Assembly (NCBI GenBank): GCA_949825045.1
Contig: OX463812.1
Location: 4,634,661-4,698,660, forward strand
Length of the DNA: 64,000 bases
From: Argyresthia goedartella
Lineage: Eukaryota > Arthropoda > Insecta > Lepidoptera > Argyresthiidae
Direction: 5' to 3'
The notes beneath the pieces are model-generated. The model was not told where the DNA came from, ran no database searches, and worked only from the letters and a program-made list of their open reading frames with translations. Made by a program: the position numbers and the translations under genes. Positions 1-10,285 of this stretch are shown one piece after another (position 1 is the first letter of the stretch; each line of letters begins with the position of its first letter).

Positions 1-555
1 TAGTCAATTTATGTTCGAAAATATAATGTATGTACGCAAGAACCTTACAACATTTTTCAAACTTAGCAATAGATGTAAAGTTTACTTAAGAAATAATCAC
101 AGACTGGTTGCGCCCCGGTTTAGACTCGAGAAGGTTAGCAATTCTTTCAAGGGTCAGTGCATTCTCTACTACAATATGATACCTCTGGAGATTTTGAAAT
201 GGCTATTTTAGCAATCTAAAAAGCATGTTAATGCAACTTTGTTGAAAAATGGATATTACAATGTTCAAGATTACTTAAATGATGGGAAATTATGGGATCA
301 ATCTAGTTCAACACAGTCATTCTAGTGTTAATAATTTTGTAGTTATTTATGCCTGCTTATTTATTATAATAATTAATATTGTAATATTTGTTAAGCACAA
401 GCAATTTTTTAAAGAGATCTAAAAATCAATCAGTGGGAGTTTATACGCCATCCTTCTCCCACAGTGGTCCAATTTAGAGAAGAGGCCAAAAAATAACGTT
501 CGCTAGGTATATGTAAATATCTACAGTAATAAATGAATTTGACTTTTTTATTTTA
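1..555 (+). mobile_element. Jockey-like LINE (family J1), 3' end
   Basis: Frame 2 from base 2 encodes the extreme C-terminus of a non-LTR reverse transcriptase (NIMYVRKNLTTF, then LRNNHRL, APRFRL, FKGQCILYYN). A premature stop at 209-211 is followed in the same frame by more of the same domain (KKHVNATL, QDYLNDG) to about 325. The 3' UTR ends near 550 with a TACAGTAATAAATG signal. Four more copies of the family occur (40.2, 41.6-45.0, 45.0 and 48.3 kb). This copy is 5'-truncated by the window edge or at insertion. Non-coding today. Confidence 0.85.
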
Positions 556-559
556 TTAA

Positions 560-805
560 CCAACATCAACTCACCAGTATCCAAAACCGTCGAGCGGTCA
601 GTCGATGGCGTGGGGTCAGGCACGCGCGGCAACGGCGCGGCGCCAACAAGCGCGGCACACACGGCGCCGCCCGCCGCGCCGGCACCTCGCCAGCCGGCGC
701 GAGGTACCAGGTTCGCCCGCACGTTGCGCTCCGGACGCACTAGTATTATGTAGAGCTGGAGATTGAAATTGGGTTATACCTCTAAGTTTATATGTACCTA
801 TTATA
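560..805. other. intergenic or intronic, GC-rich block
   Basis: A GC- and CpG-rich block of about 140 bases (598-740) stands out from AT-rich flanks. Open frames across it are low-complexity Ala/Arg/Pro products of base composition. I see no domain, splice sites or promoter elements that would make it an exon. Confidence 0.5.
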
Positions 806-1592
806 CCTAGTCGGTCATTAAGTTCTGTCACAAGGTTTTTGATAGATAAAACTCAGCAATAAACTTTTTCTTATTCGTATTATACATGATTAAAAAGCTT
901 ATTTTATACGAATCAAATTGCAATACAATACATTTTGTACGATTATCGCAATATGACAAAAAACCTTATAACTTTAGACAATCGCGAACCCAAAACACGC
1001 CGCAACTGACAAAAATACCACTTACCACAAATTTAATAAAAAAACAGTGTTCCAGATAACCAACAAGCTTTTTTTTATTTATTCTGAAACCTCGATTTTA
1101 GAGCATGCTTAACAACTAGCATTTGATTTTCTGTTAGCTTTCAGTTCCAACTGCTCCCAAAGAGAACTTTACGTACTTTTTACGTTTTCAGAAAAACGTA
1201 TAAAAATGATCTTGTGGGCAACAAGTACACTACGTAAAATGTGAATATGAAAATTAGTTTTACTCAGACTTAGTTATCTTATGCTTAAAAATGAAGGTAA
1301 CGGGTTCAGAGAGGGTTCTGACTAAAATCTCACGTAAGTTTGAAAGGTTTTAAGAGTCATGGAAAAAAGATAAAGTGAATCACGTCCGTATTTTTGATTG
1401 GTTAAAAAGTACAAAATCTCTGAAGAAACTAGCATTTGTGTAATATGGCTTTAAGCATTTAAATCCAATAATCGTTCTAATTTATTAGTATTTAATGAGC
1501 TATCAGACCATATATAGTATTAAATAAAAATAAACTTGGTATTATTTACTATGCGGCAAAATATTTGTGACAGAACTTATGGACCGACTAGG
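806..1592. mobile_element. non-autonomous mariner MITE with maT-type ends
   Basis: The element is 787 bp, flanked by TA on both sides (804-805 and 1593-1594). Left end CCTAGTCGGTCATTAAGTTC and right end (reverse complement) CCTAGTCGGTCCATAAGTTC form terminal inverted repeats of about 28 bp that continue into TGTCACAA. These closely resemble the ends of the full maT mariners at 41.7 and 63.1 kb (AGTCAGGTCATAAGTTCTGT). No transposase remnant is visible inside. It is probably a deletion derivative or MITE moved in trans by a maT-like transposase. Confidence 0.88.
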
Positions 1593-2536
1593 TAATTTCT
1601 TGAATTAATATTGGTACATCGCGAGGACGACATCCTCAAGACTTCATCGAGAGCATATTCAAAAAAGTCTTTGGTTTATTATTTATTATGCCTGTGCAAC
1701 CTGCCAACACTGTGACGAAGGCAGTAGCAACCAGCCGTTCTATACAGGTGACTTATAATTAGCTGACCACTTTTTATGGAGTAATAATTTCTTGTAAAAC
1801 CCATAAAAAACTGCTATCAGCAGGTGTGATGAATTAGTTAAATTTTAGTTCAATCTGTACAAGCTCCAACGCCACAACGCAGTTGTCAAATGAAGCTCCT
1901 TTTCGGTCAATAAAATGCACTTCAAACATTTCTTGTGTTTCTGATTCGTCAAAAACCTTGGCAGGCGGGCCAATCAACATCACAATGTCATAGTGTGAGT
2001 TTACACTCACACATCGGCGCGCACTCGCGGCCTTCGGCTGCTTCGGCCGCACTTGCTGTGTCGGCAATTCTATCAAACGATCGGCGGCAGCGCTGTTGGC
2101 ACTTCAACAAACCCGCGGCGGAGCAGCGCGGTGCTGACCTCTGCTGCTGCCTTCATCTGCTCCCCGTCTTTTTGTCATATCATTGATATCAGACTCACCT
2201 ACCTTCCTATTTACAAGTAGAAGTTACCTACCTACTAGACTAGGCACTGCAAAATGTCGAGTTATTATTTTTATTTATTATGTATGACCTATGAAATAGG
2301 CACGGGTAGGAACAAAATCCGGATCGGATCGTTGTTCGGTTATTTGAGCATGGACTGTTACAGGCAGGTAGGTACTTATTTCTTGCAAATCAAAAAGCCG
2401 TATCTAGTAATCGATACATAATTATTTTACTGTTCTTATCCTAAATTCCTAACACATCATTTGGTACCTTCCTACCTACCGACTTAGAAATCGAAAAAAC
2501 AAAAACACTGCACTGCACTTACTACCGCACTAGGTA
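1593..2536. other. unassigned spacer with GC-rich block
   Basis: About 940 bp between two DNA transposons. It holds a GC-rich patch (2010-2165) with short inverted repeats (GTGAGTTTACACTCAC near 1995-2012) and a short minus-strand open frame described separately. Nothing else is recognisable. Confidence 0.5.
1834..2076 (-). other. orphan open frame, unknown
   Basis: An 80-residue open frame on the minus strand. Its second half (HYDIVMLIGPPAKVFDES, then FEVHFIDRKG, ALELVQIELKFN) has protein-like composition, unlike the low-complexity first half. I do not recognise a family. It could be an exon fragment or a piece of a captured gene or TE. No convincing splice acceptor was identified. It may be chance. 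Confidence 0.2.
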
Positions 2537-4735
2537 CAGATGTAGTGAATAATCCTTTCCTAACGGCAAAACTCGGAACAACGATAACACCCTAATGGTG
2601 CCGATGTGTCTATGAATTACTGTATTATTAAATTACGTGTAGGTATCAAATAAATCGCATACTTTATTTATCAATGTCAAATGTCAAATTGCCCGTTTGA
2701 CGTATATTACACTGAGATGTTAGAACCACCACGATTCTATCATATAAAGAATTCGTTAGGTAAACAAAAATATAACTAGTTACTGAGGACGTTTAAGCGT
2801 TTTATTGAAATAAATTTCAATAAAACGCACTGATAAAAACCAAATTCCGGTTGGGATGATCTAATGATTCTATAAGGATTGGAACCCCAAAAGTCTAACT
2901 ATAAGTCAAAACTACAGTAGGATTTTGCAGACCTTTTTTATAACAATAAATTTTTGTAATTAATTAAAAATACTATGACAACAAAAAAGACACCTCAACA
3001 TAAAACAAAACAAACCAGCTGAGAAATTAATATAAATAAATATGATTTTCTGATTGGATGAACGACTTCGATTATGACAGCGGGATAAGAGGAGGAAGAG
3101 CGGTGATTACAAAACTAGCCATATAATTTTCCAACTCAGGTTCGTGTTTTCGGTACTCGTTTTCGCATTTGATGGCGTGGTCACATACTTTGGCCCAAAC
3201 ATCGGAACCAATCATATTAACCTTTTCCTGTACCAATTGTTTCACAGTAGTCATATTCATACTGATGTTTCTTTTGGATACGTATCCCTTTATTTGAGAT
3301 CATATGTTTTCAATCGGATTGAAATCAGGATGATATGGTGGCAATCTTATTACGCTGTGTCCATATTCGTTCATAAGTTTATCTATAGAGTATTCTACAA
3401 AGTCTTGTTTGTACTTGCAAATAATTTTATATATTTCAAGTTTTGTTAATGACGGATCAATCGGAGCGTTATGTTTGGATAGCCAATCAATCATGTCTTG
3501 CTTCCTGGTATTTGAATTAGGAGGTTTTTCTACGTACTTATTATGATATGCATCATTATCTACTACTAGTACCGAATGTGGAGCTAAGTTTGGAATGAGT
3601 TGATTACGAAGCCATTTTTCATAGTTTTCATTGTTCATCGCGTTGTGATAGTCACCTGTTTATCAGTAGACTGTTACATTAACAATGCCCCAGGTATAAA
3701 CCCCTTTCTACTACCAGCGTGCACTATTATAAGACGTTGTCCTTTAGAAATTAACTGTTTCACTCCGTTTTCTGACGAGTCAGCCCAGCTTTTACCTGCC
3801 AAATGTGAGGTATGGATGTATGTTTCATCCATATAAACAATCTCTCTCCCTTGCAATCTGTACTTTTTTATCGCGGCTAAAAACTTTACTCTTTTTAAAC
3901 GAACATCATCTTTCTCGATAAGTAATTTTCTGTTGTTTTCAACTTTTTTATACCGAAATCCCATTTTTCTTTATTAATTGAATTTTTCTTAGCGTAAAGT
4001 CACATCCCTTAAAATTTATGGCTTCGGATAACTTGGACTTCAGGGCTTTAATTGTAGGTACTTGTTTGTATATCAAATGGAAATTATATACTAATCGGCG
4101 TATAACGTTGTAGTCAAAATCGTCAAGACCTAGACAAAAAAAATTATTTGGTCTACCCAACTTTGCCGACTTCGGACTATTGGAGGTGGATTGATTTATG
4201 TATTCTTTTTGCAATATTTTATTTACTGTTCGTTGAGAAATTCCACTGGCCTCCGAAACTCGTTTTTGGACTTTACAAAAGTAAGCAGTATAGTTGGTAT
4301 GTTTGAATTTATCATTTTCAGTTAAGAAATATAAATAAATATTGAAAATAACTTCGCAGGCTTGCCGATCTAAACGTTTCCCTTTTCTTAGTGCTTTCGG
4401 CATGTCTGTTATAAATTGTTAATGTGGATCGAATAAAATCAATGTTTATTATTTACAAAAATGACAGACAATAGTGAAATGTAAAGTCAAAAAAAAATTA
4501 TGGGTGGCCTGCATTAATACACGAGTCCATGGAGTTTATCACAAAATCTAACATAAATATCAACAAAATATTTCTGTGGTATTAACTACTCTATATAGAT
4601 ACTTCCTCTTGCAATGCGACCGTTCCCTACGTCATCCTACGTTGTCTCGATGGGTACTGAGTGCGAGTGAAGTAGTAAGACAAAAACAAACATTTCCGAG
4701 AAAATACGAAAGGAAAGGATTATTCACTACATCTG
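2537..4735 (-). mobile_element. complete DD82E Tc1/mariner-like transposon, copy 1
   Basis: A 2199-bp element with a TA target duplication (2535-2536 and 4736-4737) and perfect 25-bp terminal inverted repeats starting CAGATGTAGTGAATAATCCT. It holds one transposase gene on the minus strand, now broken (separate entry). A second copy, same orientation, starts at 63288 and runs off the window. Both ends are intact, so the copy could still be mobilised by an active relative. Confidence 0.9.
3072..4403 (-). pseudogene. DD82E IS630/Tc1/mariner-type transposase, broken
   Basis: The ATG is at 4403. The N-terminal part (about 150 residues) carries a helix-turn-helix-like segment (SEASGISQRTVNKILQKEY). 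The catalytic domain shows YMDETYIHTSH (first Asp), VVDNDAYHNKY (second Asp) and YHPDFNPIEN (Glu). By count 82 residues separate the second Asp from the Glu, far more than the 34-41 of Tc1 and mariner, matching the spacing reported for the DD82E 'Sailor' group. Lesions: a 1-bp frameshift in an A-run near 3960, a frame break near 3650-3675, and TGA replacing the expected Trp right after NPIENI (3300-3302). Compared with copy 2, about 100 bp encoding an acidic C-terminal tail is deleted near 3095. No product is expected. Confidence 0.85.
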
Positions 4736-4737
4736 TA

Positions 4738-6248
4738 TTACCATTTACCAACTTATAATTTGATACAAACTCAACTTTTCGCACGCGCAAACGACGTTTG
4801 CCGGCGCCTTTAAAAATGCCGCCCGCACCCGCCTGACCGTGGCGGCGGCATTGTGTAAGCGATAATAACAACTGAAAGCCCGGATGCACAACCGACAACT
4901 CAAAGTTTGACGGACACTCAGTCATGCTATCCTGTCTCTCGCTCGGGTTACGTCAGCGACAGTATAACATTTAAGCGGCACTCCATTTGAGCAGCAGTAT
5001 GAGAATTCGGCCATACTTACCTTCCTAAGAAGTAAAAGATACCACAAACAAAACATAACATCACGCCTTTTCCCATACTGGGTGGCAGAGTCACAATAAT
5101 ACTTTAACCAACATGTAGTCAAATATTCCACTTACTCCATTTTGGGTCAGTGTCGATGAGAGTGCGGAACGGGGGCTAGCCCATCGCCGCACGTAACTAT
5201 GGAAAAACCTACCTACCTAATTACTTAATTGAAAATTTTAGACGTTCAGGCATTTTGATTTCCTAGATCTAATCAGTTACTTATCAAGTTACTTATCAGT
5301 TAAACAAAACACTCAATTCTAAACCAATATTTATTTAAAATTTACAGAAAAGTCGCATTACATGCCTGCTACATTCAGAGATAGGCATTACAATTTACAG
5401 CTATGCTACCCATAAACGATAGATAGTTCGGTAGGTACCCAGGAAGATATAATTGTTCAGTCACAGCACACACCTTCCTAGACACTTGTCACTTTACATT
5501 ATCACTTAGTTTTAGCAGTCTTTAGACTACCCATAATGCTATGTAGATATATACCTACTATTCACTCACATTCACATTTCTTCAACTGAACTGGCAGTCT
5601 TTAACAAGTTTGAGATATGTAGTGCTGCTTAGTGCACTTTCAATACATATCAGATGTCACGAAGGTAGATATACTGATAGGCTTCAGGCCCCTAGGTAGG
5701 TGTACGTACTGCTGCACACTGGTCACTGAAGCCATCTGCAGTCACGATGTCAGGTATGTAACCAGCAACCAAGGTTATCATAAGTTAACATTTTGGTCAC
5801 TATGTTCGTTCGGAAGACGTTTGTTAACTATCGGATATTGGCCTGCTTTGGTAGGTACGATGGTAGGGCAAACAAACCTCGAGCTCTTCTTCAGATTTCC
5901 ATAGGGCAGTTGAATAATGTCTTCATGAAGCCAAAGGCGCTGACCGCTGCTGTCTGGGTGCTAGATACCGAGGATAGAAAGGTATCTCGCTAGCAGCTTG
6001 TTGTTGTTTTCATAGCTTGTCGCGTGGCACAGTTATCGTTTCTTTTTTAGGGTTTTCCCCTCGTATGGGCGCTCGGTGTCTACGCGTACGGCGGGCGGCG
6101 TCTAGGCCGGCTAGGTATGGACGGTCTGTCTGTCGGTCGGGCAAGCGCTCGCGGCTAGTGTGTACGTTTATAGGTTTTTTTGCGAGTTAAAGAGAGAGAG
6201 AGAGAGCGAAAGAGAGAGACTGTTTGTTTCGGCAAATTTCGTCGTGGT
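4738..6248. other. non-coding, probably intron or 3' side of receptor gene
   Basis: About 1.5 kb without a supportable gene. It contains CpG-rich patches (4795-4860, 6060-6165). The expected last exon of the receptor, which should begin with a Tyr-Ile-Ile-rich end of helix 7, was looked for on the minus strand and not found. Frames in 5632-5993 have no recognisable domain. Confidence 0.5.
6187..6225. repeat. (GA)n microsatellite
   Basis: An interrupted GA run (AGAGAGAGAGAGAGCGAAAGAGAGAGA) directly upstream of a LINE tail. Confidence 0.9.
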
Positions 6249-6430
6249 CCAAATCAAATCAAATCAAATCAAAAATCATTTATTTCCATAGGATGTTGTT
6301 ACATCACTTAGATCCGTCATTACATTTTTTTGGGTGAGTTCACTAACACAATGGCGGAATCTGTGGAGAAGAGCTCACCGATGAAACTCCACAGTCGTCG
6401 CATCTTTTCTTTCCGCAATCCGTGTCTTCT
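6249..6430 (-). mobile_element. LINE 3' UTR and tail (same family as 22.95-23.5 kb)
   Basis: Begins with four ATCAA units and then matches almost base for base the sequence at 22960-23105 (ATCATTTATTTCCATAGGAT, then GGCGGAATCTGTGGAGAAGA). Read on the minus strand it is the 3' UTR of a Jockey-like LINE ending in a (TTGAT)n tail. No coding sequence is retained. Confidence 0.85.
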
Positions 6431-6773
6431 CTTTATATTAGTAATTGATATTTTTTTCCAACTTGCATTGAAAATGGTTTAGTTGAGTTTATACGTTTCA
6501 ACGTATACAAATTTATATGTGTAGAGATTATAAGTTTTCATTGCTTAATGGATGGATTTATGCCGGAGAAAAGATATTTTGTAATTTTTATTGTTAGTTT
6601 TTTTATTTCGAGTAATCCACCTCGTAACGGTGTTTTAACAACGTTCGAAATATACCTGAAAGAACCCTGAAATTGGTCAGCTAATTAAAAGTCCTGTATA
6701 TTAATGGAGATTAGAGATGGTAAAACTAAATTACATTGGGTAAGAAAGGAGAGACGGTATCATCGTAAATTAC
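6431..6773. other. intron sequence downstream of the last visible receptor exon
   Basis: AT-rich, non-coding, containing the GTAATT splice donor context of the exon ending at 6774. Nothing else is recognised. Confidence 0.5.
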
Positions 6774-6925
6774 CTTAGGTGAGAAGAGACAAACAAGCGT
6801 CACGCTAGCACTGAGAGATATAGTAACAGCCATGCTTGTGACACGCAGTGGGACATGGCTCGCAGTGCCGAAGTAGAGCGGCACAAACGCCAGCCAGATC
6901 ACACACGTTGTGTACATCGTGAAGC
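6774..6925 (-). CDS. mtt: mGluR-type receptor exon: TM6, ECL3, TM7
   Basis: 152 bp: two bases completing the Gly codon of the previous exon plus 50 codons. It encodes FTMYTTCVIWLAFVPLYFGT (the helix 6 signature of metabotropic glutamate receptors), a short loop, and helix 7 (MAVTISLSASVTLVCLFSPK). The acceptor is TTTCCCTAG and the donor GTAATT after the Lys of FSPK, so the next exon starts in phase 0 with the end of helix 7. That exon was not found to the left in this window. Confidence 0.95.
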
Positions 6926-7237
6926 CTAGGGAAAGAAAACTAGTTACTCACATGAAAGTTTTCAATGTCCTGGAAAGTAATTTACCATTAAAAAGTCACG
7001 TGTACATGGAATTACTGTTTCTATGATTATCTCCGACATCCACATTCAGAATCCAGAATTTGAAAAATGCGTCCCTTGTAACAAGCACACAATCCTTCAC
7101 TTTATGGTTTGGATTTAGATGAGGCTTTCAAAAACAGCCATTAAAAAAACCTGATCCAAAAGTCCGGTGGTGCCACCCCGCAAATTTAGTAGTAATAAAT
7201 TTGTTATTTCGCCAACCCTTATAAAACAAAATCTTAC

Positions 7238-7451
7238 CAATATGCTTGCTCTCATTGAACGCCTCAGGTATTTTCCTAGTCAGCACCGCATACACGGTAC
7301 AGACGATGATCAGTACTATCGGATAGAAGAACGCAATGGTATACGATGCATCGACGTACGAGTCACAGACCAGCATATTGTCTTCCCGTGTAGGGTAGTG
7401 GTGGATGGCACGAGCAGGTGCTACTATTTGCCAGACGACTACAATAACCAC
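7238..7451 (-). CDS. mtt: mGluR-type receptor exon: TM4, ECL2, TM5, ICL3
   Basis: 214 bp, starting in phase 0 after a CAG acceptor and ending one base into a Gly codon before GTAAGAT. It encodes helix 4 (VVIVVVWQIV), the second extracellular loop with its conserved Cys (MLVCDSYVDAS), helix 5 (AFFYPIVLIIVCTVYAVL) and the third intracellular loop TRKIPEAFNESKHIG. The NESK-x-IG stretch is a hallmark of class C receptors. Introns on both sides are 312 and 355 bp, with nothing recognisable in them. Confidence 0.95.
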
Positions 7452-7806
7452 CTGAAAAACAAATGCAAGTTAAGACAGGTAGATATCTGATAGTCCCAGA
7501 TTTACCAGAGGCATACATAAAAAACAGGGACTGAGTGGAGCGTTTTTTGCCATTGCATACTTCGTCTTTGGCGTAGCTAATGCGACTTTTGAGTAAGATA
7601 AGTGAGTGGTATGGCATTGAAATGATTGGTGGTTTAGGCAAAGAAGAAAAATTGCAACTGGGCAATAAAACTATATAACTTACAAGTTTTTTTTTAGTGG
7701 CTATCTGTAAAATGCAAGCCTGCGTGTCTATTTTGTGGAGTTATTTTATATCGGTGTATGTTTTATGTTTGTTGAGCAAATATGTATTGACTCCTTCTTT
7801 TCTCAC

Positions 7807-7969
7807 CTGTATAGAAACTAATATAGTGCAGATGACCAGTTGCGACTTTGGGGAAATGAGTGACGGACGTCTTGCAGAGTGTTTGCTGGCATCGAATATT
7901 CTAGCAATTCTATTATTTTTCGTCAGAAGCGCTGCATATACTACTGTGAAACAGAAGCCTGTTCCAAAT
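7807..7969 (-). CDS. mtt: mGluR-type receptor exon: TM3, ICL2, start of TM4
   Basis: 163 bp: one base finishing the Arg codon, then 54 codons. It encodes helix 3 (FGTGFCFTVVYAALL), the second intracellular loop (TKNNRIARIF, RPSLISPKSQ) and the beginning of helix 4 (LVICTILVSIQ). The acceptor is CTTGTTCCAG and the donor GTGAG. The TK-x-NRI-x-RIF loop that contacts G protein is conserved. The plus-strand open frame over the same bases is an antisense shadow. Confidence 0.95.
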
Positions 7970-8056
7970 CTGGAACAAGATTAGTTTTTATGACCGATTA
8001 TCTTTATATCTAAAGAAAGGTTAAAACAAAATCAATAATGTTTTCCTAACCTTACA

Positions 8057-8202
8057 CGGCCTTACTAAAAAAAAAAGTTATTCACTATTTAACTTATATA
8101 GTGTTTTATCATTTTCATACGTCGAGTAAATGTCAAATGTCAAAGCAAGACAAATTACTGCATAAGTTAGACAGTGAATAACTTCTTTTATTATTAAGGC
8201 CG
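8057..8202. mobile_element. 146-bp MITE in a receptor intron
   Basis: Nearly the whole element is an inverted repeat: left arm CGGCCTTACTAAAA... with AAGTTATTCACTATTTAACT, right arm (reverse complement) CGGCCTTAATAATAA... with AAGTTATTCACTGTCTAACT. The arms are about 46 bp and roughly 80 percent identical. No coding capacity. A clean target duplication was not identified. It sits in the 366-bp intron between the exons at 7969 and 8336. Confidence 0.75.
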
Positions 8203-8335
8203 AAAAACTTTAAACTTCGAATACAGTTTATCAGGGTTGTTTTGTCCCACCTTTCCATCCCGTTATATACGTACCTACTTAGTTGTAATTGATAAAACCA
8301 AAATACCGCTGAAATAAATTTCTGCTTGTACTTAC

Positions 8336-8494
8336 CGCTGTAAAGAGCAAAGAACATCATTCGGTCGGAAGACAAGAGCGAAAGTGCACAAGTAGCACAT
8401 CATGATCCCAGCAAGCAGGACAAAAGATAGCTCCTTTCCACTAGCACGCACCACTGGCGTATCTCCTCTGGCTACCCATACTGATACTACAAAC
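8336..8494 (-). CDS. mtt: mGluR-type receptor exon: end of TM1, ICL1, TM2, ECL1
   Basis: 159 bp: one base closing a Thr codon, 52 codons, and two bases of an Arg codon. It encodes the end of helix 1 (FVVSVWVA), the first intracellular loop RGDTPVVRASGKE (family-defining), helix 2 (LSFVLLAGIMMCYLCTFALV) and the Cys that starts helix 3 (DVLCSLQR). The acceptor is TTTATTACAG and the donor GTAAGT. Confidence 0.95.
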
Positions 8495-9195
8495 CTGTAA
8501 TAAATAAATATTTTTAACCCAATATTGTCCCCAATGTGGTGCACAATAATTTATTCAAATTAGAGCAAGTTTGCGCCACGCTGTCTCAGAGTGAGATGAT
8601 GGATGGTGTCACTAGGCTAGTGGCCAATGCGACTGTCGGTTTTCAAGCTGCTTAAAGCTTCTGACACAGCTCTACTTCCACGAGTACCACTAAATAGTAT
8701 TCGGGGCCTACAGCTAACGCTGTATAAAGTAGTAAAGTTAAAATCTGTGATCCAACTCTAAATACTCCGGCTCTAACTGGGTATACATGTCATCCGAAAC
8801 ATGGAAGCACCCGAAATAAATATATCACATGGAAACCTGTATGACCTAAAAAATCGGAGTAGGCATACTTTATGCAATTTGACAACCAGCATACATAGGT
8901 GACATGTAACGCCGCGCCGGTTACAAAAACGTTAATTTAACTGTAAATGTACGTTAAACGACTATACTTTTGTATGCTAATTGAAAAAAGTGGTTCTTTA
9001 TCTCGCTTGAATAGCGTTGTTACGTTAAATGAGTAATCGCGATGAATAATACGTACAAAAAAATATCCCAGTTGGCTCAGAAGAATGAATCGTTTTCAAA
9101 GACTTGTTTCATACTGTAAAAGGCCAACCCCTTATCTTTTGACAAAATATCGCTGTTGATTTCCAGTGCAACGTGTAAATGACAAAAGAACTCAC
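8495..9195. other. receptor intron, 701 bp
   Basis: No recognisable repeat or coding sequence. Splice borders are GTGAGT at 9195 and CAG at 8495 (minus strand). Confidence 0.6.
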
Positions 9196-9362
9196 GTCGT
9201 CAGCAATATCCCAAGGGAGGAGAAAGTCATCGCCCCAATAGCCCAGGAGGAGTCGGGTCTCAAGTAGATTTCTGGGACTGAGGCACAGGCGGTCCTTGTC
9301 GCATCTGGTAAAGTCCCACGTGGGCATTCCAAGCATGCGGTCTCAACTTCTGGTGAACGGAT
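9196..9362 (-). CDS. mtt: mGluR-type receptor exon: end of cysteine-rich domain, start of TM1
   Basis: 167 bp, phase 0 at the start and two bases over at the end. It encodes IRSPEVETACLECPRGTLPD (the last CRD cysteines), the CASVPEIYLRPDSSWAIG linker and the first part of helix 1 (AMTFSSLGILLTT). The acceptor is TTTTTATACCAG and the donor GTGAGT. The in-frame Met used by an automatic open-frame call in another frame is not relevant: the correct frame was fixed by joining to both neighbouring exons. Confidence 0.94.
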
Positions 9363-9509
9363 CTGGTATAAAAAGCGGTTTTGTGTTTATGAACACACGT
9401 TGGAAGTGGAAAGTCACAATCATCTGAAGCCGAGTATATCCGACATCTTAAGAACTATCCAATCGATAAATAATTCTCACAAAATATGCAGAAGATACAT
9501 GAATAAATG

Positions 9510-10285
9510 AATGGGAGACGTGACAGACTGCCGCCAGCGCATTAAGTTCGAGGTGATCTTAACGGACTGGTGTGATATCTCCGCAGGTGTTCTGCATGGT
9601 GGCATCTTTCTCCTCTCCTATTTATTCATTATCTGCATCTCTGTCGTTCTAACTTCTTCTTATCATCTCTATACAGATTACCTCCAATAGACCGGCACTT
9701 CTCTCCGTGTGATGTTTATCTGATTACATAGGCGTTGAATGCTGACCTAAAAAACATCAGGGAATGGGTTGATTCATACGGGCTGCTAGTCAACCCGGAA
9801 AAATTGCAAGCCGTGATTCAGAAAATACTTGTGTACCGTAATTTAAAATAGCAAGAAGGCCCAGAATCTTGGGGTTGTGTTTATTAAATTGTTTTCTTAT
9901 TTGCCCTATGTGTTTGAAGTTAGCAGACGAAATTTTGCATCATTTGACTCCTTCCGGAGATCTTAGTACTTCCTGCTACGGCAGACTAAAATCACCCTTG
10001 CTCAGTCTCGCCTACTACCTTCCACTTCGTTCGTATTTCGTTCGCACTGACCAAGCAAGCGGATGTTTGCGCGGTTAGTGCGAACAATTTACAATTCAGA
10101 AAACTAGAACGTCATCAAAACTTCGAGATTCGGTTGTTATTTGGGCTGCGCAAGTATAATCATGTCTTACAGTTTCGTAAGGATCTGGGGAGGCTTCCGA
10201 TCCGTCTTCGTTCTGATATGTACATTCTCTCCCATCTGTTCAATATCTTGCAAAATCCCCGCTACCCCCATATCCTCTATCTGGC
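9510..10285 (+). mobile_element. decayed LINE of family A (RT palm to C-terminus)
   Basis: Translated pieces follow the ORF2 of the nearly intact LINE at 29.3-32.3 kb: a degenerate GVPQGG block near 9590, a mutated active-site box (YTDY instead of YADD), then RKYNHVLQFRKDLGRLPIRL. Many stops and frameshifts. It is interrupted on its right by an RTE fragment; its 3' UTR seems to resume at 11290. Confidence 0.8.

Noticed and set aside
474..831. Minus-strand open frames over the GC-rich block
   Set aside because: Ala/Arg/Pro-rich products explained by CpG-rich composition; no domain, splice signals or homology to recognised families.
5632..5993. Two overlapping open frames, considered as the last receptor exon
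   Set aside because: Wrong strand, and the minus-strand translation does not contain the expected end of helix 7.
7697..7984. Plus-strand 95-codon open frame with hydrophobic stretches
   Set aside because: It is the antisense shadow of the receptor exon 7807-7969, whose minus-strand frame joins perfectly with its neighbours.
9109..9336. Minus-strand open frame starting at an internal Met
   Set aside because: Wrong frame over the receptor exon 9196-9362; the correct frame has the conserved CRD and helix 1 motifs.
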